From contig JABYQS010000148.1 in the NCBI GenBank assembly GCA_022592435.1, positions 29,961-93,960 on the forward strand: DNA of 64,000 nt. The letters are read 5' to 3'. Below the pieces are notes generated by a model. That model was given only the letters and a program-made list of their open reading frames with translations, ran no database searches and was not told where the DNA came from. Positions 23,347 to 36,376 of the stretch are shown one piece after another. Origin of the DNA: Cerioporus squamosus (Eukaryota > Basidiomycota > Agaricomycetes > Polyporales > Polyporaceae). The position numbers were made by a program, and so were the translations under genes. Each line of letters starts with the position of its first letter. The first letter of the stretch is position 1.

Positions 23347-24095
23347 CCCAGCACCAGCACCTCCTCCATCTTCTCGTACTCGATTCTACTCCGTCGTCGC
23401 TCTCCGATCGCGCTTGCTTGAATTCAACCTATGTGCTCTCCCCGTGTATGAATATACCTTCGTCTCGTTCGCTGTCCGACCCTATTTCGAGAGAAGAGGT
23501 GATCTGGTATTGGTATATGCGTCAATGTACACTGAAGGATGGACGATATCTATGCGGGGACACAGCACGTAACGCATGATGATGCATGAGGGAAGAGTAC
23601 GGGTTCGTACGGTGAGAGAGGAGGATTGTGGATGAGGAGATGTGAGAGTAAGGCAGGAGGAGGATGGGGAAGACGAAGGTTGCGTACGGCAATGTGGTGA
23701 AGCGATGTCAAGCACGGACCCAGGGATGATGATGAGGGGGAGGGAACTGAGAGGCACAGAGAGACTAGAGAAACTAATAATGCAACAGCTGGGCTCGAGC
23801 AACTACATACTAAGTGGAAGGAGCGAGCCCAGGACGTAGTCCAAACGTCCACGGAAATAATAAATGCATGCTACATAAGCGAGATAATAACAAGACCCAC
23901 GACATGCCACGAAGCACGAGACTGACTGTCTGACAACGACAACATGAGCGCGACGCAGCTGGTCCACGAGGACCCGTGGAGGGTGAGCAAGGCCGAGCTC
24001 CTCGAGCGGTCGACTTCCAGCCCCCTCCGTCCTCCGGCACCATCTGCATGCCATCTGCATACGCGCACCCAATATCACAGCAAGAGACCTGCAGG
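23347..24095. other. Convergent 3' region of the Ecm14-like gene and ATG13
   Basis: Mostly untranslated tails. On the minus strand, 24062-23871 stays open in one frame that could be spliced to the ATG13 end by a GTGACC donor near 24100. That would replace the last residue and add a serine- and leucine-rich tail. I judged this possible but less simple than a stop at 24096. Confidence 0.4.
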
Positions 24096-26752
24096 TCACC
24101 CCGCGAGCGGCCCCCGACTGCGCCGCCTCTCTTCGCTTCCTGCAGGCTCGGGATCCATTCGCCCAAGCACCTCCTCCGACGCGATGCTGAACCCGCTCCG
24201 CACGCTCCCCGTCGACGCGAGCCGCGGGCGCACGTACATCGGCGGCAGCGGCACCCCAGGCATGATGATCGCACCGCTCGCCCCCGCGCTGTCCGTCTGC
24301 GGCGACGGAGGCACGCTCGCACTCGCCAAGGGACTCTCGCGCCGCGCCGCCGAGGGATCAGAGTACAGCGAAGGACGACTCGGGGGGCTCGGGCGGTCCG
24401 TTCTGTCCCCCGTCGCAGTGCTCGGCTCGCGCCTCCGCGAGCCTATCCCGAGACCCTGCAGCGACGCGAGGAAGGTCTCGTTCATCTCGCGCAGGCGCTC
24501 GTCTACTGCGCTCTCCGTCGCGAGCACGGGACCGGGGAAGGGTGTGGAGAGAGTGCGCTGACGTGAATTCGAGCCGGCGGGCGCGACGTCGGTCGAGTGG
24601 GCCGAGCTGGACTCTTCCGCGATGGTGGCTTCGCGCCCGTGTCCCTGCGGTGGACCGGCAGGGCTCTCCGAGCCTTCGCGCCTGCTCGGGAGCGGCTTGC
24701 GCGCGTCGATATCCTGGACGAACGCCGAGATGTCGTCGTCGTCGGTGTTCGTGCTCAGGTACGATGTGGGCTGAACGCAGCGCGATGATGAGTACGTGGA
24801 AGATGGCGCGATATTCGCGCAACACACCTTGTCTACCTCCTTGGGGGCACTGCGCGGGCTTCCTCTCGGACTGACGTCCCCGGTCGCGCTTGGTGTGGCG
24901 AAGCGCTGTCCGAAACTGCTCGAGTAGCGCTTCCCCTGCATCCTCGGGGACCCTGAAGGGAGACCGCCAGAAGGACTCCCAGATATGCCTTCCATAGATG
25001 GTGGTCGGCCCGAGCCTAAGCTTGATGGTACGAACGGGGGTGATGGTCTGAAGGGCGTCACGGGAGATGAAGGGAAGTTAGCTGTGGGCGAAGGTGGCAC
25101 ACGAGACGATGTGGGCGACTGTGCTGGACGTGAGGGAAGAGAGGGGCCTGTCCCGGCTGAAAGGGGTGAATTCTGGCGGAGGGATGGCGATGGCGAGTGC
25201 AATGAAGGCGACCCTGACGAGATCGTGGATGACTTGAAGGCATTGACAGCAGTGATTGGTCTTCGGATGGGGACTCCAGCAGCGGAGGCGACATCCTGCA
25301 GCCATGGGAAGTCAGTATATGCAATGACGAGCATAGGGAGGACCACGTACCGAACTCCGCCCTTGCAAGCTCTCGCGCCGCATACGTGCAGCGAGCGCAG
25401 ATACCTCCTCACGCGAGCCGATGGACGCAGCGCCCTGCCGGGAGGAAGACGAGTCCGACACACCTGAAGTACCCATCCCCGCTCCGGATAGGTTGCGCGA
25501 GACTGGCAGAGGTATGTTCCCTAGTCGAGGACTGGGGCCGGGGCTACCCTTCGCAGCTTGCGTAGACGAGAAGGACCCGGACCGCGTATGTGAGGCAGAG
25601 GGTGGTGGGATCACGAACCTATCCACAATGGAGCGCGGCGGTGAGCGGGGGAGGGACGTGCGAAGGGGAAGGCTTCCTGGCGAGCCGGATATGCTGTCGC
25701 GCTGCTGGTTCTTGACAAGAGTCGGGGTGAAGTCGGGCCCTTCCTCCAAGGACAGGAAGCGCGAGGACAATAGGGACTCGAGGTCGTCCAACTGGAAGTT
25801 GGGAGACGTAAGGTACGTGACGGCCATGGACAGTTCGCCCATGGGGTGTGTGATCGGGGGCAGGGATTGCCTCTCCTTCTGCAGGACCGATGCTAATGTG
25901 GATGGCATCGTATCTGGATTTCGAAGCACAGGACAAGCGATGCGGCAACGAAGTCAGTCATTTGCGGTTCCGGAAATGATGGAAGGAGGAAGCCAGAAGG
26001 TGGTAGTGTGAAGGGCGGTTAGGGCGGCTACGCTGATAGCGAAACGTGCTCTCCGCCCCTCCACCGGTGGAAATGGCAATCGGGGCAAGTGATGTGCATG
26101 AGTGACTCACCGAAGCTCATGACCTCGCCCGCGCGCACGCTGCTGTCCACGCCATCAACACGCAGCTGTATGCTGAAGTTGCCCCCTCGGTTGCCCCCGA
26201 CCCGTCTGCGGAGACGCCGCGCCAGCTTCCAAGAGGGGAGGACGCGCAGCAGCGTGAAGAGGCTGCGGAAGAGCGGGATGCCGTGCTTGTACATCGTCGA
26301 CGGTGCGACATCCTGGGTGTGGGGCTGGGTGTGGGAGTGGGGCGAGTACTCGAGCGTCCAGGACTCGAGCACGATGTAGCGCGGAGTGGGGTCGATGCGC
26401 ACACGAGAGGAGTCCGGGGCGAGGTAGACGAGAACCTGGTTGGTGGCTAGCTCGGGAACGCACAGGAGGACCTGGAGCTGGAAGAGGGGGACGGAGTGCG
26501 CTGTCGAGATAGAGCGATAGATACGGGTGTGCTCCTTGAATGTCTCCGGGTCAGGAGTCTCGAGGTTGAACTGCACGGTCCACGAACATGTTAGTGTGAC
26601 GGCCAGCAACTCGGAGCAACGCTGCGCACCCATTTGTCAACCTTTGCGTTGGGAGGGGGCTCGTGAGTGGCTCTGGCATGATTGACGACTAGGGCAAGCT
26701 TAGAGTATAATCTGTGGGCTATCTGGTCGGCCTTCTGGGTCTCATTGGACAT
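24096..26752 (-). CDS. ATG13: Autophagy-related protein 13
   Basis: Regulatory subunit of the Atg1 kinase complex that starts autophagosome formation; cytosolic. The model is 762 aa in five exons: 26752-26630, 26570-26111, 25913-25351, 25295-24828 and 24770-24096. The N-terminal HORMA domain runs over about residues 1-190. It opens MSNETQKADQIAHRLYSKLALVV and continues KWFNLETPDPETFKEH, LVYLAPDS and YIVLESWTLEY, with NFSIQLRVDG further on. After the HORMA domain comes a long disordered Ser/Pro-rich region with the family's RRPITAVNAFKSSTIS. This region contains many SP/TP sites, as expected for a TOR-phosphorylated protein. The 57-nt segment 24827-24771 has GT and AG ends but no stop, so it may be an intron or 19 extra residues. 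The 3' end is uncertain. Confidence 0.88.
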
Positions 26753-28546
26753 GGCAGGGCGCGGGGAGAGGATGGCTGGGTGCTTTAGCGAGGCATTAGG
26801 ACATATATCTAGCAGATAGTCGCGGGCTGTGATGGACGTGGAGGAGAGAGGTGAGAGTCCTCCTGCCCCTGCTCTACCAGTCTCAATCCGGTCGTGCGGG
26901 GTTCAGAACCACTCAGGCGCCCACGAGGCGCCCACCAGTACCCCCGCGAGCCTCAGCCTGCCTTTCCAGGCCCACCATCACCCGACCGGATCGCCCTGCT
27001 GTGTACCCAGACAAGTGCACAGTACAGGATTGCTGCTAGTCCAGCCTGTTCCTTGTCTCGGTTCTCGGGACGATGCCGGTCGCTGGTCGCGAGGTGTGCC
27101 CACAAATAATGTCCGATGTCTCCTGCTCACCCCGACATGCAATCGATAAACCCAGGTCCTACACGCTGCGTCCGTACTCCAGGTCGAGTCAGTCGTGCAG
27201 ACATGCGATGGGGTGTCCCCTGTGCCCAGCGCGTCCGAGTCGCCACTGGCAAGTCGCCGTGTCCCAACTTGAGCACACCCGCGGACACGTCCTCGCAGCA
27301 ACAGGAGCCTAGCTACGCCATACCACCACCGATCGCGTATGCGTCACGCATGCGTCGCAAACAACCTTCAGCCTATAGGCTATCCGGAAGCTCGTCGCGT
27401 ACGCACCCCCTGTGCGTCCAGTACGTACACAGTCCAGGCCGGTGTTCACTCCCAGTACCCCAAATACAGCGAGGTTGCGCTTCTATCTGGACAGTCGCTC
27501 TCCTTCCTATCGCGGGGTCCTCGCTGGCTCTCCATTGTGCTATTGTCCTCCATTTGGTGAGTCTATCGTCTCTGCGTGGAGTGTCTCCCTCCGCCTGGAA
27601 GTCTACTGCGAGTCTGCCGGAGCCGTCCTTACTGGAGACTAAGCGCCCAAGGACTGGAGGCCGGAGAGTCGAGACCAAAGTGGAACGTAGCATGCAAGTC
27701 CCTCTCGTCGCAGATTCCTCAATGCTTCATTGCTTGTGTCCCACAATGCATACCGTGACGAGAAACCGCCGAGCAGTGGGAAGACAGACCACACTACCGC
27801 ATGACTGCCAGTGTCCATCTCCATCTCTCTATTGTGCCCCAGGCTTCGTCCTTCGAACATGCCTCGGCGGACCCCAACCCTCGGCATCACAGTCAGCGCT
27901 CAGCATCACTCCGATCTGGGGGCGGAAGGAACTGCGGTGACCATCTGAGCAGGGTGCCTGATTCTCGGACAGCCTGTGTGGTTCGGTACACACGTTGTGG
28001 TCGCGTCGATCAGAACGTCGAACCCAAGTACGTTTGCAGAAGCCCTGCGGAGGCAAACGCGCTCTATGATTGAAAGAGCGCCCCGAAACCTTGGTCTTGT
28101 GTCTGGATGGTGAAATGGGCGGTCGCGGTCGCAGGACAACCGCGCGGGTCCTTGGGAGGAGGACCATGGGGTCGGTCAGAGGTCAACGTTATCAAAGGGA
28201 TTGGTCCATGGCCAGCCCTCCCCGGCCTTCGAGAATCATCTCACCTCGATCTCCTGCACAGCAGGAACAGAGCATGTCTACCGCAGTGCGAAGAGGGCGT
28301 GGCACCTGAAGCAAGGCAGCACAAGGACACCAAACACTACGCCGGCGGCCGGTTGGATCTCTGCAGGCTGATTGCGCTTACATGGTGCAGTCGCTGCCCC
28401 ATTCCTTCTCTGCCCCGCACAGATCCCCGTGTCTGTCAGCGCAGGGCTACGTGTGCCTGCCTAGTCCCTGAAGGCCTGCAGTTATTTACTGGTGAGTTGT
28501 ACACAGAAGAAGACAGATATCTACCGGGATCACCGCTGTCAAGAGT
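26753..28546. other. Gene-poor region
   Basis: About 1.8 kb between ATG13 and the JmjC gene. A 274-codon open frame at 27116-27940 (plus) spans much of it, but its composition (Ser/Pro/Arg/Cys-rich, no domain, no paralogue) looks like chance. No other gene is supported. Confidence 0.45.
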
Positions 28547-29769
28547 CTAGTATGTGCGCCAACGCATGTGCTGCACCGTCCGTGGCAAAAACCACCATCC
28601 GACCCCGGCCGTCCACCCCGCACTGTTGCCAGACCGTGGTACCTGCGCAGGCTCGGTGTTCTCGTCTTCCAGCACCACGTTCTCCACGCGATGCCACCAG
28701 CGCCGGGGCACGAAGAGCATATCGCCCTCCCGCATCACGCAGCTGAGCGCGGCGTTTGCGTCCATCACGTGCTGCGCCGTCTGTCCGGTACAGACGTGCG
28801 GTCCATGAGGACGTCGAAGCTTCCATCTTCGCCTGAGCGGCGGCGAAGACGGAAGTCGAGCGGCGACATGTTCGGCTGCATTTGGGTGCCCGGAGGCGGC
28901 GACAGAAGCCTCCCCAGAGATGGTGGCAGCAGGAGCCAGTGCTTCGCGTGCGTGGACGCGTCCGAGGACGCATGGAGGCTGTAGAGGTTGCAGTACGGGT
29001 CGCTGTGCAGCGGGCTCATCTGGACAAGAGGACGCGAGCTCAGTATAGAAGCGCGAAGCGCTCCCCGTGGAACTCACAGCGGCTTGGGGCCCGATGAAGA
29101 AGCCACATCGATACATGTCTGCCGTGCCGTCTTCAAGGAGAGGCGCGAGCAGGGATGGAGCTCGCACCACCTCCCTGGTTTCTGGGATCTAGGACCGGCC
29201 AGGCATTAGCCTCAGTCGGTTTCTCGGTATGGCACTCCACACATACTCACCTCGTCTTGCGCATACCACTGAGCAAGGTACCATGACGCTTGCCGAAGCC
29301 CTGCCCTGTCGCCGGACAGCCAGTCTAAATACGTGCTGAGGGGCACCGAAACACGGTAGTCGTGAGGAAGACGCAGGTGCTCGTCGATGTCAACATCCCG
29401 TCCAGCCTCTACCTCCACCATACGGTCTCCTGCGGCGCGCAGAGTTTCGAGGAGCTCTTGACCCCGAGCATGGCCGGACGCTCCGCTTTGTCCTGCAGCA
29501 GCACGGAAGATCAGCGGGGTGGGCTCCACCGGGCCGCGTATGTAGTCAAGGAAGGCGGCAGAGCTGCAGACTAGAGATTGAGGTGCATCTTGAACTGGCT
29601 TCGTGTGTAGGGGTACAACGTCTGATCCGCTGTTGTTGACGTCCCTAGGGTAGGACACCCCGTCGGTCGTCGCTCGATGGTCGGAGGCTAACGCGACATA
29701 TGCGCGGCAGAGTCGATATGTGCGCGCTGTCGCTGGCGGTTTGAGTCGACGAGTTCTCAGAGAGAACAT
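28547..29769 (-). CDS. JmjC/cupin-8 domain protein (Fe(II)/2-oxoglutarate oxygenase-like)
   Basis: Probable 2-oxoglutarate-dependent hydroxylase or demethylase of the small JmjC (cupin-8) type, about 353 aa. Exons: 29769-29251, 29188-29078, 29019-28813 and 28771-28547. The iron-binding HxD is seen in SPLHSDPYCNLY and the distal histidine in VPRRWWHRVENV. YRCGFFIGPQ precedes the cupin core. The N-terminus (MFSLRTRRLKPPATARTYRLCRAYVALAS) is arginine-rich without acidic residues, so a mitochondrial leader is possible. The last intron, needed to change frame, is only 41 nt with a weak GTCCTC donor. A frameshift mutation is the alternative. The substrate cannot be told; related proteins act on histones, ribosomal proteins or tRNA. 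Confidence 0.82.
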
Positions 29770-30551
29770 GGCGGTTCGTGGTCAACTTAGCCTCGTATCG
29801 TCTCCGAGACTCCGAGCAAGTACTTGCCCGTTCACGTGAATCACTTACAAAATGCGGTGCTTCGGGAAGACGGCATCGACAGTGACGTCCACAACGGCGC
29901 ATTGAGTGCTCTTCAGCTTGCATCCGTTCCACTAGGACGTCGACACGGATTTGTGCTGAACGTAGCTGCGTACACAACACTGCAATAATGGTTTGAGTTG
30001 AGTCCGCTGCTCTGTTTGGGACGGTCGGAGTTCGGACCGACTGGCCGGAGCACGCGCCGGGTTTCGACGCAATCCCCTACATATTGCATGTACTTCTTGA
30101 TGCTCTTCTCTCACATCCTCGTGGACCTCCTAGCACTGGCAGTAATGCTTCAATTGCATCCTGCTTCAATCTCGTACAGTCACCGGCGTGTATGCCAGCA
30201 GGTCGCAAACTCATCAGGTATGTCGCTCCAGGTCGGCGGGGCAGACGATGCCGCCGCGCTGACATCGTACTAGGTGAACTCAATCCGGTTCTGGGAACCA
30301 AGTTGTGTGTCACCTGCACAGGCTCTACCGGGAGCACGCGAAAGAACTACCATTATACTCACGCAAGCCGATAGTCGGCGAGAGGCGCCCCCGTTCGAGC
30401 TTCAGAGCTTCCAACACCCGTGCAATCACGACGATGGGTCCGTCTAGCATCGGACTCCTGCGGCGGCTATGGTTATCTGCAAAATGGTCCGTGTGCGCCT
30501 TATAAGTCTGGATGCCTACTCACCCATCTACTCACTCGGATCCTCACAGCG
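29770..30551. other. Divergent promoter region of the JmjC and SDR1 genes
   Basis: No gene recognised. A candidate TATA element for the SDR copy 1 gene lies at its right end. Confidence 0.45.
30501..30506 (+). promoter_or_regulatory. Candidate TATA box of SDR copy 1
   Basis: TATAAG 46 bp before the ATG of the first short-chain dehydrogenase. Position fits a short 5' UTR. Confidence 0.35.
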
Positions 30552-31747
<1,196 letters not shown>

Positions 31748-32031
31748 GCATCATTGACACAAGTCTGTCCTCAACGCCGTACGGCCGAAGGCACATACAG
31801 ATTGGTGTCTGCTGGGTACGGTAAGTGTCACACGCATTATACCCCGCGAGACTGGGCAGCCGGCTGGAGATACGGCTCGCCTCGATGAACCCGTGCCAAA
31901 CTCCCTGCCATGCGGCGCCGCTTCGTAACAAGGTTCGTGTGAATGCCTTATGATCAAGGTCGACTGGACGAATCGTCCCCCCAGTACATACCCACGCTGA
32001 TCCCTCCTCGGTACAGTACACAGGCTACAGA

Positions 32032-33262
32032 ATGGCCTCCCCGAGCTCCGATACGACTCGGCGCGTTGCGATCATCACAGGGGCAGCGCAGGGCATTGGC
32101 CGCGGCATCGCACAGAGGCTGGCGAAGGACGGCCTCGACTTGGGTCTCTTCGATCTTCCGAGTTGCGAGAGCACGTTAGAAGAGCTCGCGAGCGGGTTTC
32201 GACAGGACTTTGGCACCAATGTTCTCACCGTGTACGGAGACGTGTCCGCTGAGGACGACGTGAAGCGGCTGGTCGACACCGTCGTGCAGAAGCTCGACGA
32301 GCTGTATGCGGTGCGTATCGAGTGCCCAGTTGGCAGTGTGCATCCCTGCGCAGGATTGCTCCCTGACTAGTGACTTTCCAAGCAGATGATAGCAAATGCC
32401 GGCATATGTTGCTGGTGCGAGCTGCACGAGAGTGCGTCCGAGTCCTCTTCGTGCTGTGTCCGCCGAAAGAGGGCGCGAGTGATCCGCCTGATGCCGCAGC
32501 GTCCTCGGAGCTCGTCGACAAGCTGTTGAACGTGAACGTCAAGGGCGTGTTCTTCTGCTACAAGTACGCTGCTATGCAGCTCATCAAGCAAGGCAAGGGT
32601 GGTCGGCTGATTGGCGCAACCTCCATCGTGGGCAAGAGAGGTGCGCACGTCCGGCTCGTACGTGCTGGCAGTCAGATAGAATGCTTACCGGACTGGTTGC
32701 AGGCTCCAGGGGACAGTCGGTGTACAGCGCGACAAAGTTCGCCATCCGCGGCCTCACGCAGTCCGCCGCTATGGACTACGGCAAGTATGGCATCACGGTG
32801 AACGCGTACGCTCCTGGGGCCGTTGACACGCCTCTGCGTGAGTACTTGCTGGTTAGCGTCCCTGGTGGATGTCGTATGCTCATTCATCTTCGCTACTACA
32901 TACCCAGTGTGGAAGGTAGACGAAGACAGAGCGCACGCCAAGGCCTGCCAAAGGGTACATGGGCCGGCTCCGTGGTCAAAGTAAGTACGGACAAGTCTGC
33001 TATTCTGGGCCCGCGCTGGCATCTTGGTGCTCACCACAGTGGATCGTCCAGCAATACGACAACTCGCTCGGCCGGGCGGGGCAGCCTGAAGACATCGCGA
33101 AGGTCGTGTCGTTCCTTGTCTCGGATGATGCAGCGTTCATCACTGGGCAGTCTGTGGGTGGCTTCTCCGTCGTCGGCGCTCTCTCTCTCTGTGGATGGCA
33201 CGCTTACTGCGGTTGTGGTTCCGTTGCAGCTGACGGTGGACGGTGGCAAGCACTTCGACTAG
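32032..33262 (+). CDS. Short-chain dehydrogenase/reductase, tandem copy 2
   Basis: Paralogue of the preceding gene, same strand, 284 bp downstream. Exons: 32032-32310, 32386-32431, 32500-32640, 32703-32837, about 32908-32980, 33040-33153 and 33230-33262. Motifs are [21 protein letters not shown] and YSATK; it ends VDGGKHFD and stop. Exon 5 measures 73 nt where copy 1 has 74. Aligning the two places a single-base deletion just before the ARQGLPKG segment, so standard splicing puts exons 4 and 6 in different frames. Use of a GAAG acceptor 8 nt downstream (after 32915) would restore the frame at the cost of a few residues. Otherwise this copy is a pseudogene or retains the intron. All catalytic residues lie upstream of the defect. 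Confidence 0.8.
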
Positions 33263-33907
33263 CAGGATTGGTGTTCGGATTGATGCTGGCGTACGGTCAG
33301 CGGGTGTGTGGCTAGTTGTGGCAATCGAACACGTGTTCAAAGCCCTGCTACGCCAGTGATACCTACTACAAACAGCGAAGCATCTGGGACCGCAGTAGAG
33401 ACCCTGTTAGTTCGCAACAACGGACTCAGGAGCGGGTGACCCACGCACCGCGCGCACACACGACATCGGACAGGAGCTGAGCGTTGAAAGCGAGAGAAAG
33501 CAAGAGATAATTCCATTTCGTTCATTACGACACATTACTGGACTACCTACGACAAGAGAGAGAACCCGACTACCAAAATACTCAAAACAAGCACAACCAT
33601 GAGCACGAGATCTAATACAACAACACCGCGCGCGCGTGTGTGGTAGGGGAATATCCGATGCCATGTCATCTTGATTCTTCACGGGGTTCGTAAATGAGCA
33701 AGCGAGAGCAGACGGACACGGCGGTGTGTACCGCATCACCCGGAGATGGGAAATTTATGAGCACAGGTGGGGGAGGGGGATAGGAATGGGCCAGTGGTTT
33801 GGCGGGAGACGGGGTAATGGGTGACGCGGAGGATGCAGGGGAGGAAGAGGGGTCCGGGAGATAAGGATACAGACAACAACACACGACGCGAGAGCAGGAG
33901 AGCACGC
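33263..33907. other. Convergent 3' region of SDR2 and PTR2 copy 2
   Basis: Untranslated tails only; no gene seen. A short alternating CG run lies near 33630. Confidence 0.5.
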
Positions 33908-36211
33908 TCAGTGCTTCTCGCTGTCGTAGTGCCCCTCGCCGAGGCTGTTCAGCGCGTCCTCCTGCGCGTCGAGGTGGCGGTACTGGAACCAGAAGATCGT
34001 GCCGGCGGAGAACGCGAGCACGGCCATGACCCCATAGTTCCACACGAGCAGCGGGTCCTCGGAGAGCGGCACGAACGCCTCCCCGATGGCAGCCGAGATC
34101 GCGCTCATGAAGAGGAAGACGGACATGACGAGCGAGCGCATGTTCTTCGGCGCCTTCGTGAACGCGTACTCGAGCCCGGTGATGGACGCGAAGATCTCGG
34201 AGAACGCGATGAGCACGTACGAGCCCGTCTGGATCCACACGTTCAGGTCGGACGTGATCGGGTTCCCGTCCGCGTCCGCGCACGTGCCGACCGACGTCCC
34301 GCACGGGTTGCGCTTGTAGATGTAGTGCTGCACGACCGCCGTCCAGACCATCGCGGCCGCGCCGGTGTAGAACCCGAGCGTGATGCGTTTGAGCGGCGAG
34401 AAGTTGATGCCGGCGCGGCGGAGCGCGGGGTAGATGAGCATGTCGCAGATGGGGATGAAGATGAGGAGCGCGAAGGGGTCGAGGTTGGACAGGACGTCGT
34501 TGGGGATGCCGTTCGTGACCATCGTCGCGGCTTGCGAGGTCAGGTTGTTGTTCAGCTGGTTGTAGGTGAGCCCTGTAGTACGATGAATGCGTCAGCGAAC
34601 CGGACGTATGAGTGCGCGGAGTGGGAAAGACGTACAGTAGATGGGGAACCACATGAAGACGCTGCACGCCTTGAAGCCACGCTTGACCTCGTCGACCCAC
34701 TGGTCATCGAACGTCATCCAGCGAGGGCGGGTCTCATCCGAGTAGTGGCTGGGCTTGGCGGTGTCCCAGAAGTCGGACGCATTCAGCTTCTTCCAGGTAG
34801 TGATCGGGTTCCACGACCATCTGCCCTTTGCTGCCTGACGCCAGATACGAATGGACTGAGAGAGGACCGAGCCGCTCGGTGGCGAGGTGTTGTACATGTT
34901 GCGGCCGAAGAAGAGGACGATCGGGCAGAGGCAGAACACGAGGGTGGGGAGGGTGTACGCGAGCCAGAAGCCAACATACTACAAGCGCAGTCGGTCAGAA
35001 CGGTGCATATCATGGACACAAAGAGGTATGAAATCGCACCTTCTCGGAGTATGCCATCGTGATCTGACCGATGAGAGCACCGACGTTGATAAACATGTAG
35101 AAGTACATGTAGATCTTGGAGGTCGTCATGATGGGATCGACGATGACACGCTCGCCGCTCCGGGTGTGGCCGATGAACAGCTTCGTACGCCTGTACTGCT
35201 CGGCGACGAGCGGGGAGATGTTCGACTTGAACCCTCCCGTACCCAGGCCCATGATGATGATCGCGATGATGAAGCAGGCCAGAGAACCATGGGAGTGCTC
35301 GATGACACCGGGAACGGCGGAGATGACGAGGAGGACGTGACCGAAGAGCGCGATAGCGACGGAGACACAGACGGTCTTGTAGCGACCCCACCGTGTGTCC
35401 GCGATGTATGCGCCGAACAGAGGGATGACGTAGACCCTGCACAAGACATCGTCAGATAACCGCAGTAAACATGCATTTCGCACACGAGACGTACCAGAAG
35501 GTGTTGAAGGTACCGATACCCGTGGAGGCACGCTGGCCCATGCCGAGGGCACCAGCCTGCTTGATGTTGGCGCCAGTTCTCGAGCCTGGGGGCAGCGGCT
35601 GCTGGATGAAGTTGGTCTACAAACAGTCAGACATCATTCAATTGTCAGCATATGGACGCGAACTCTCGTGGTAGACGTAATGCGTAGGAAGACAAGCGGC
35701 TGTGATGCAGAAGTGGCCAAGGCCATCAGGCGCTGAGCAAATCAGACTGCGCAGCCGATGTGGATGCATATGTACGCGGTCTTGGAGGGTGGCTAGTGCG
35801 AGACATTGCTTGGCGTTCTACTGGGAGAAACGTCCGCTGAAGGTACCAAGGAAGGAGTACTCACGAAGACGACGGTGGTGCCGTAGTAAGAGAACCGCTC
35901 CGCAAGCTCGCAGAAGGCAATCACTGGGGATGGTGACAGCGTGTGAGTGGGGGATAGGACGGTTAGGTCGCGAAGGGACACTCACAGTATGCGCTCCATG
36001 GAACAGAGTCAGAGACATGGCGGAGGGTGTGCTTCTCCTCCTCGGTGGGGAACTCGAGGCCGTCGTGGACGCCGTCGAGCTCGTGTTCGTACGCGTGTGA
36101 CGAAGTGGAGGGGCTAAGGCCCTTCTTGTCGTCGAGCTCGTGCTCGTACTCGACATGCTTGGCCTCGGCGAGGCCGGCGAGAATGTCTCTGTCTGCCTGG
36201 AGACCGGCCAT
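33908..36211 (-). CDS. PTR2: PTR2/POT-family peptide transporter, copy 2 (inverted)
   Basis: Second proton-coupled peptide transporter, 603 aa, inverted relative to the copy at 18734. Exons: 36211-35986, 35923-35865, 35616-35495, 35436-35040, 34978-34636 and 34572-33908. Exons 2-6 have identical lengths to copy 1 (59, 122, 397, 343 and 665 nt). Exon 1 is 15 nt longer. The last 204 residues differ at only about 30 sites between copies. Motifs ELAERFSYYG and YFYMFINVGALIG are intact. Intron 2 is about 248 nt here against 57 nt in copy 1. The start matches the copy 1 start (MAGLQ); a GTG-free upstream ATG at 36226 would add five residues (MHANT). Both copies look functional. Confidence 0.95.
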
Positions 36212-36370
36212 GGTGTTCGCGTGCAAAGCGCTAGTGTCGGGAGACTAGGAGAGCTGTGGGGACGTGTCGCGAGATGAGTCGGACAGCGTCAGAGCACGGA
36301 GGGCAAGTGAGGGACTCTGGGAAAGAGAGTCGGGGAAAAGAGCCTGGCGGGGCGAGAACGGAAGGGAAGG

Positions 36371-36376
36371 TTTATA
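36371..36376 (-). promoter_or_regulatory. Candidate TATA box of PTR2 copy 2
   Basis: TATAAA on the minus strand, about 160 bp upstream of the transporter's ATG. Good match to consensus and plausible spacing; no other support. Confidence 0.4.

Noticed and set aside
27116..27940. 274-codon plus-strand ORF between ATG13 and the JmjC gene
   Set aside because: Long, but rich in Ser, Pro, Arg and Cys with no domain, signal peptide or exon partners; looks like chance in GC-rich DNA.
33666..34700. 344-codon minus-strand ORF over PTR2 copy 2
   Set aside because: Out-of-frame shadow of the transporter's last two exons; runs through the intron and the 3' UTR with no domain.
33821..35062. 413-codon plus-strand ORF opposite PTR2 copy 2
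   Set aside because: It mirrors the conserved minus-strand transporter exons and introns, is Arg/Glu/Val-rich as expected of GC-rich antisense, and crosses an intron of the real gene.
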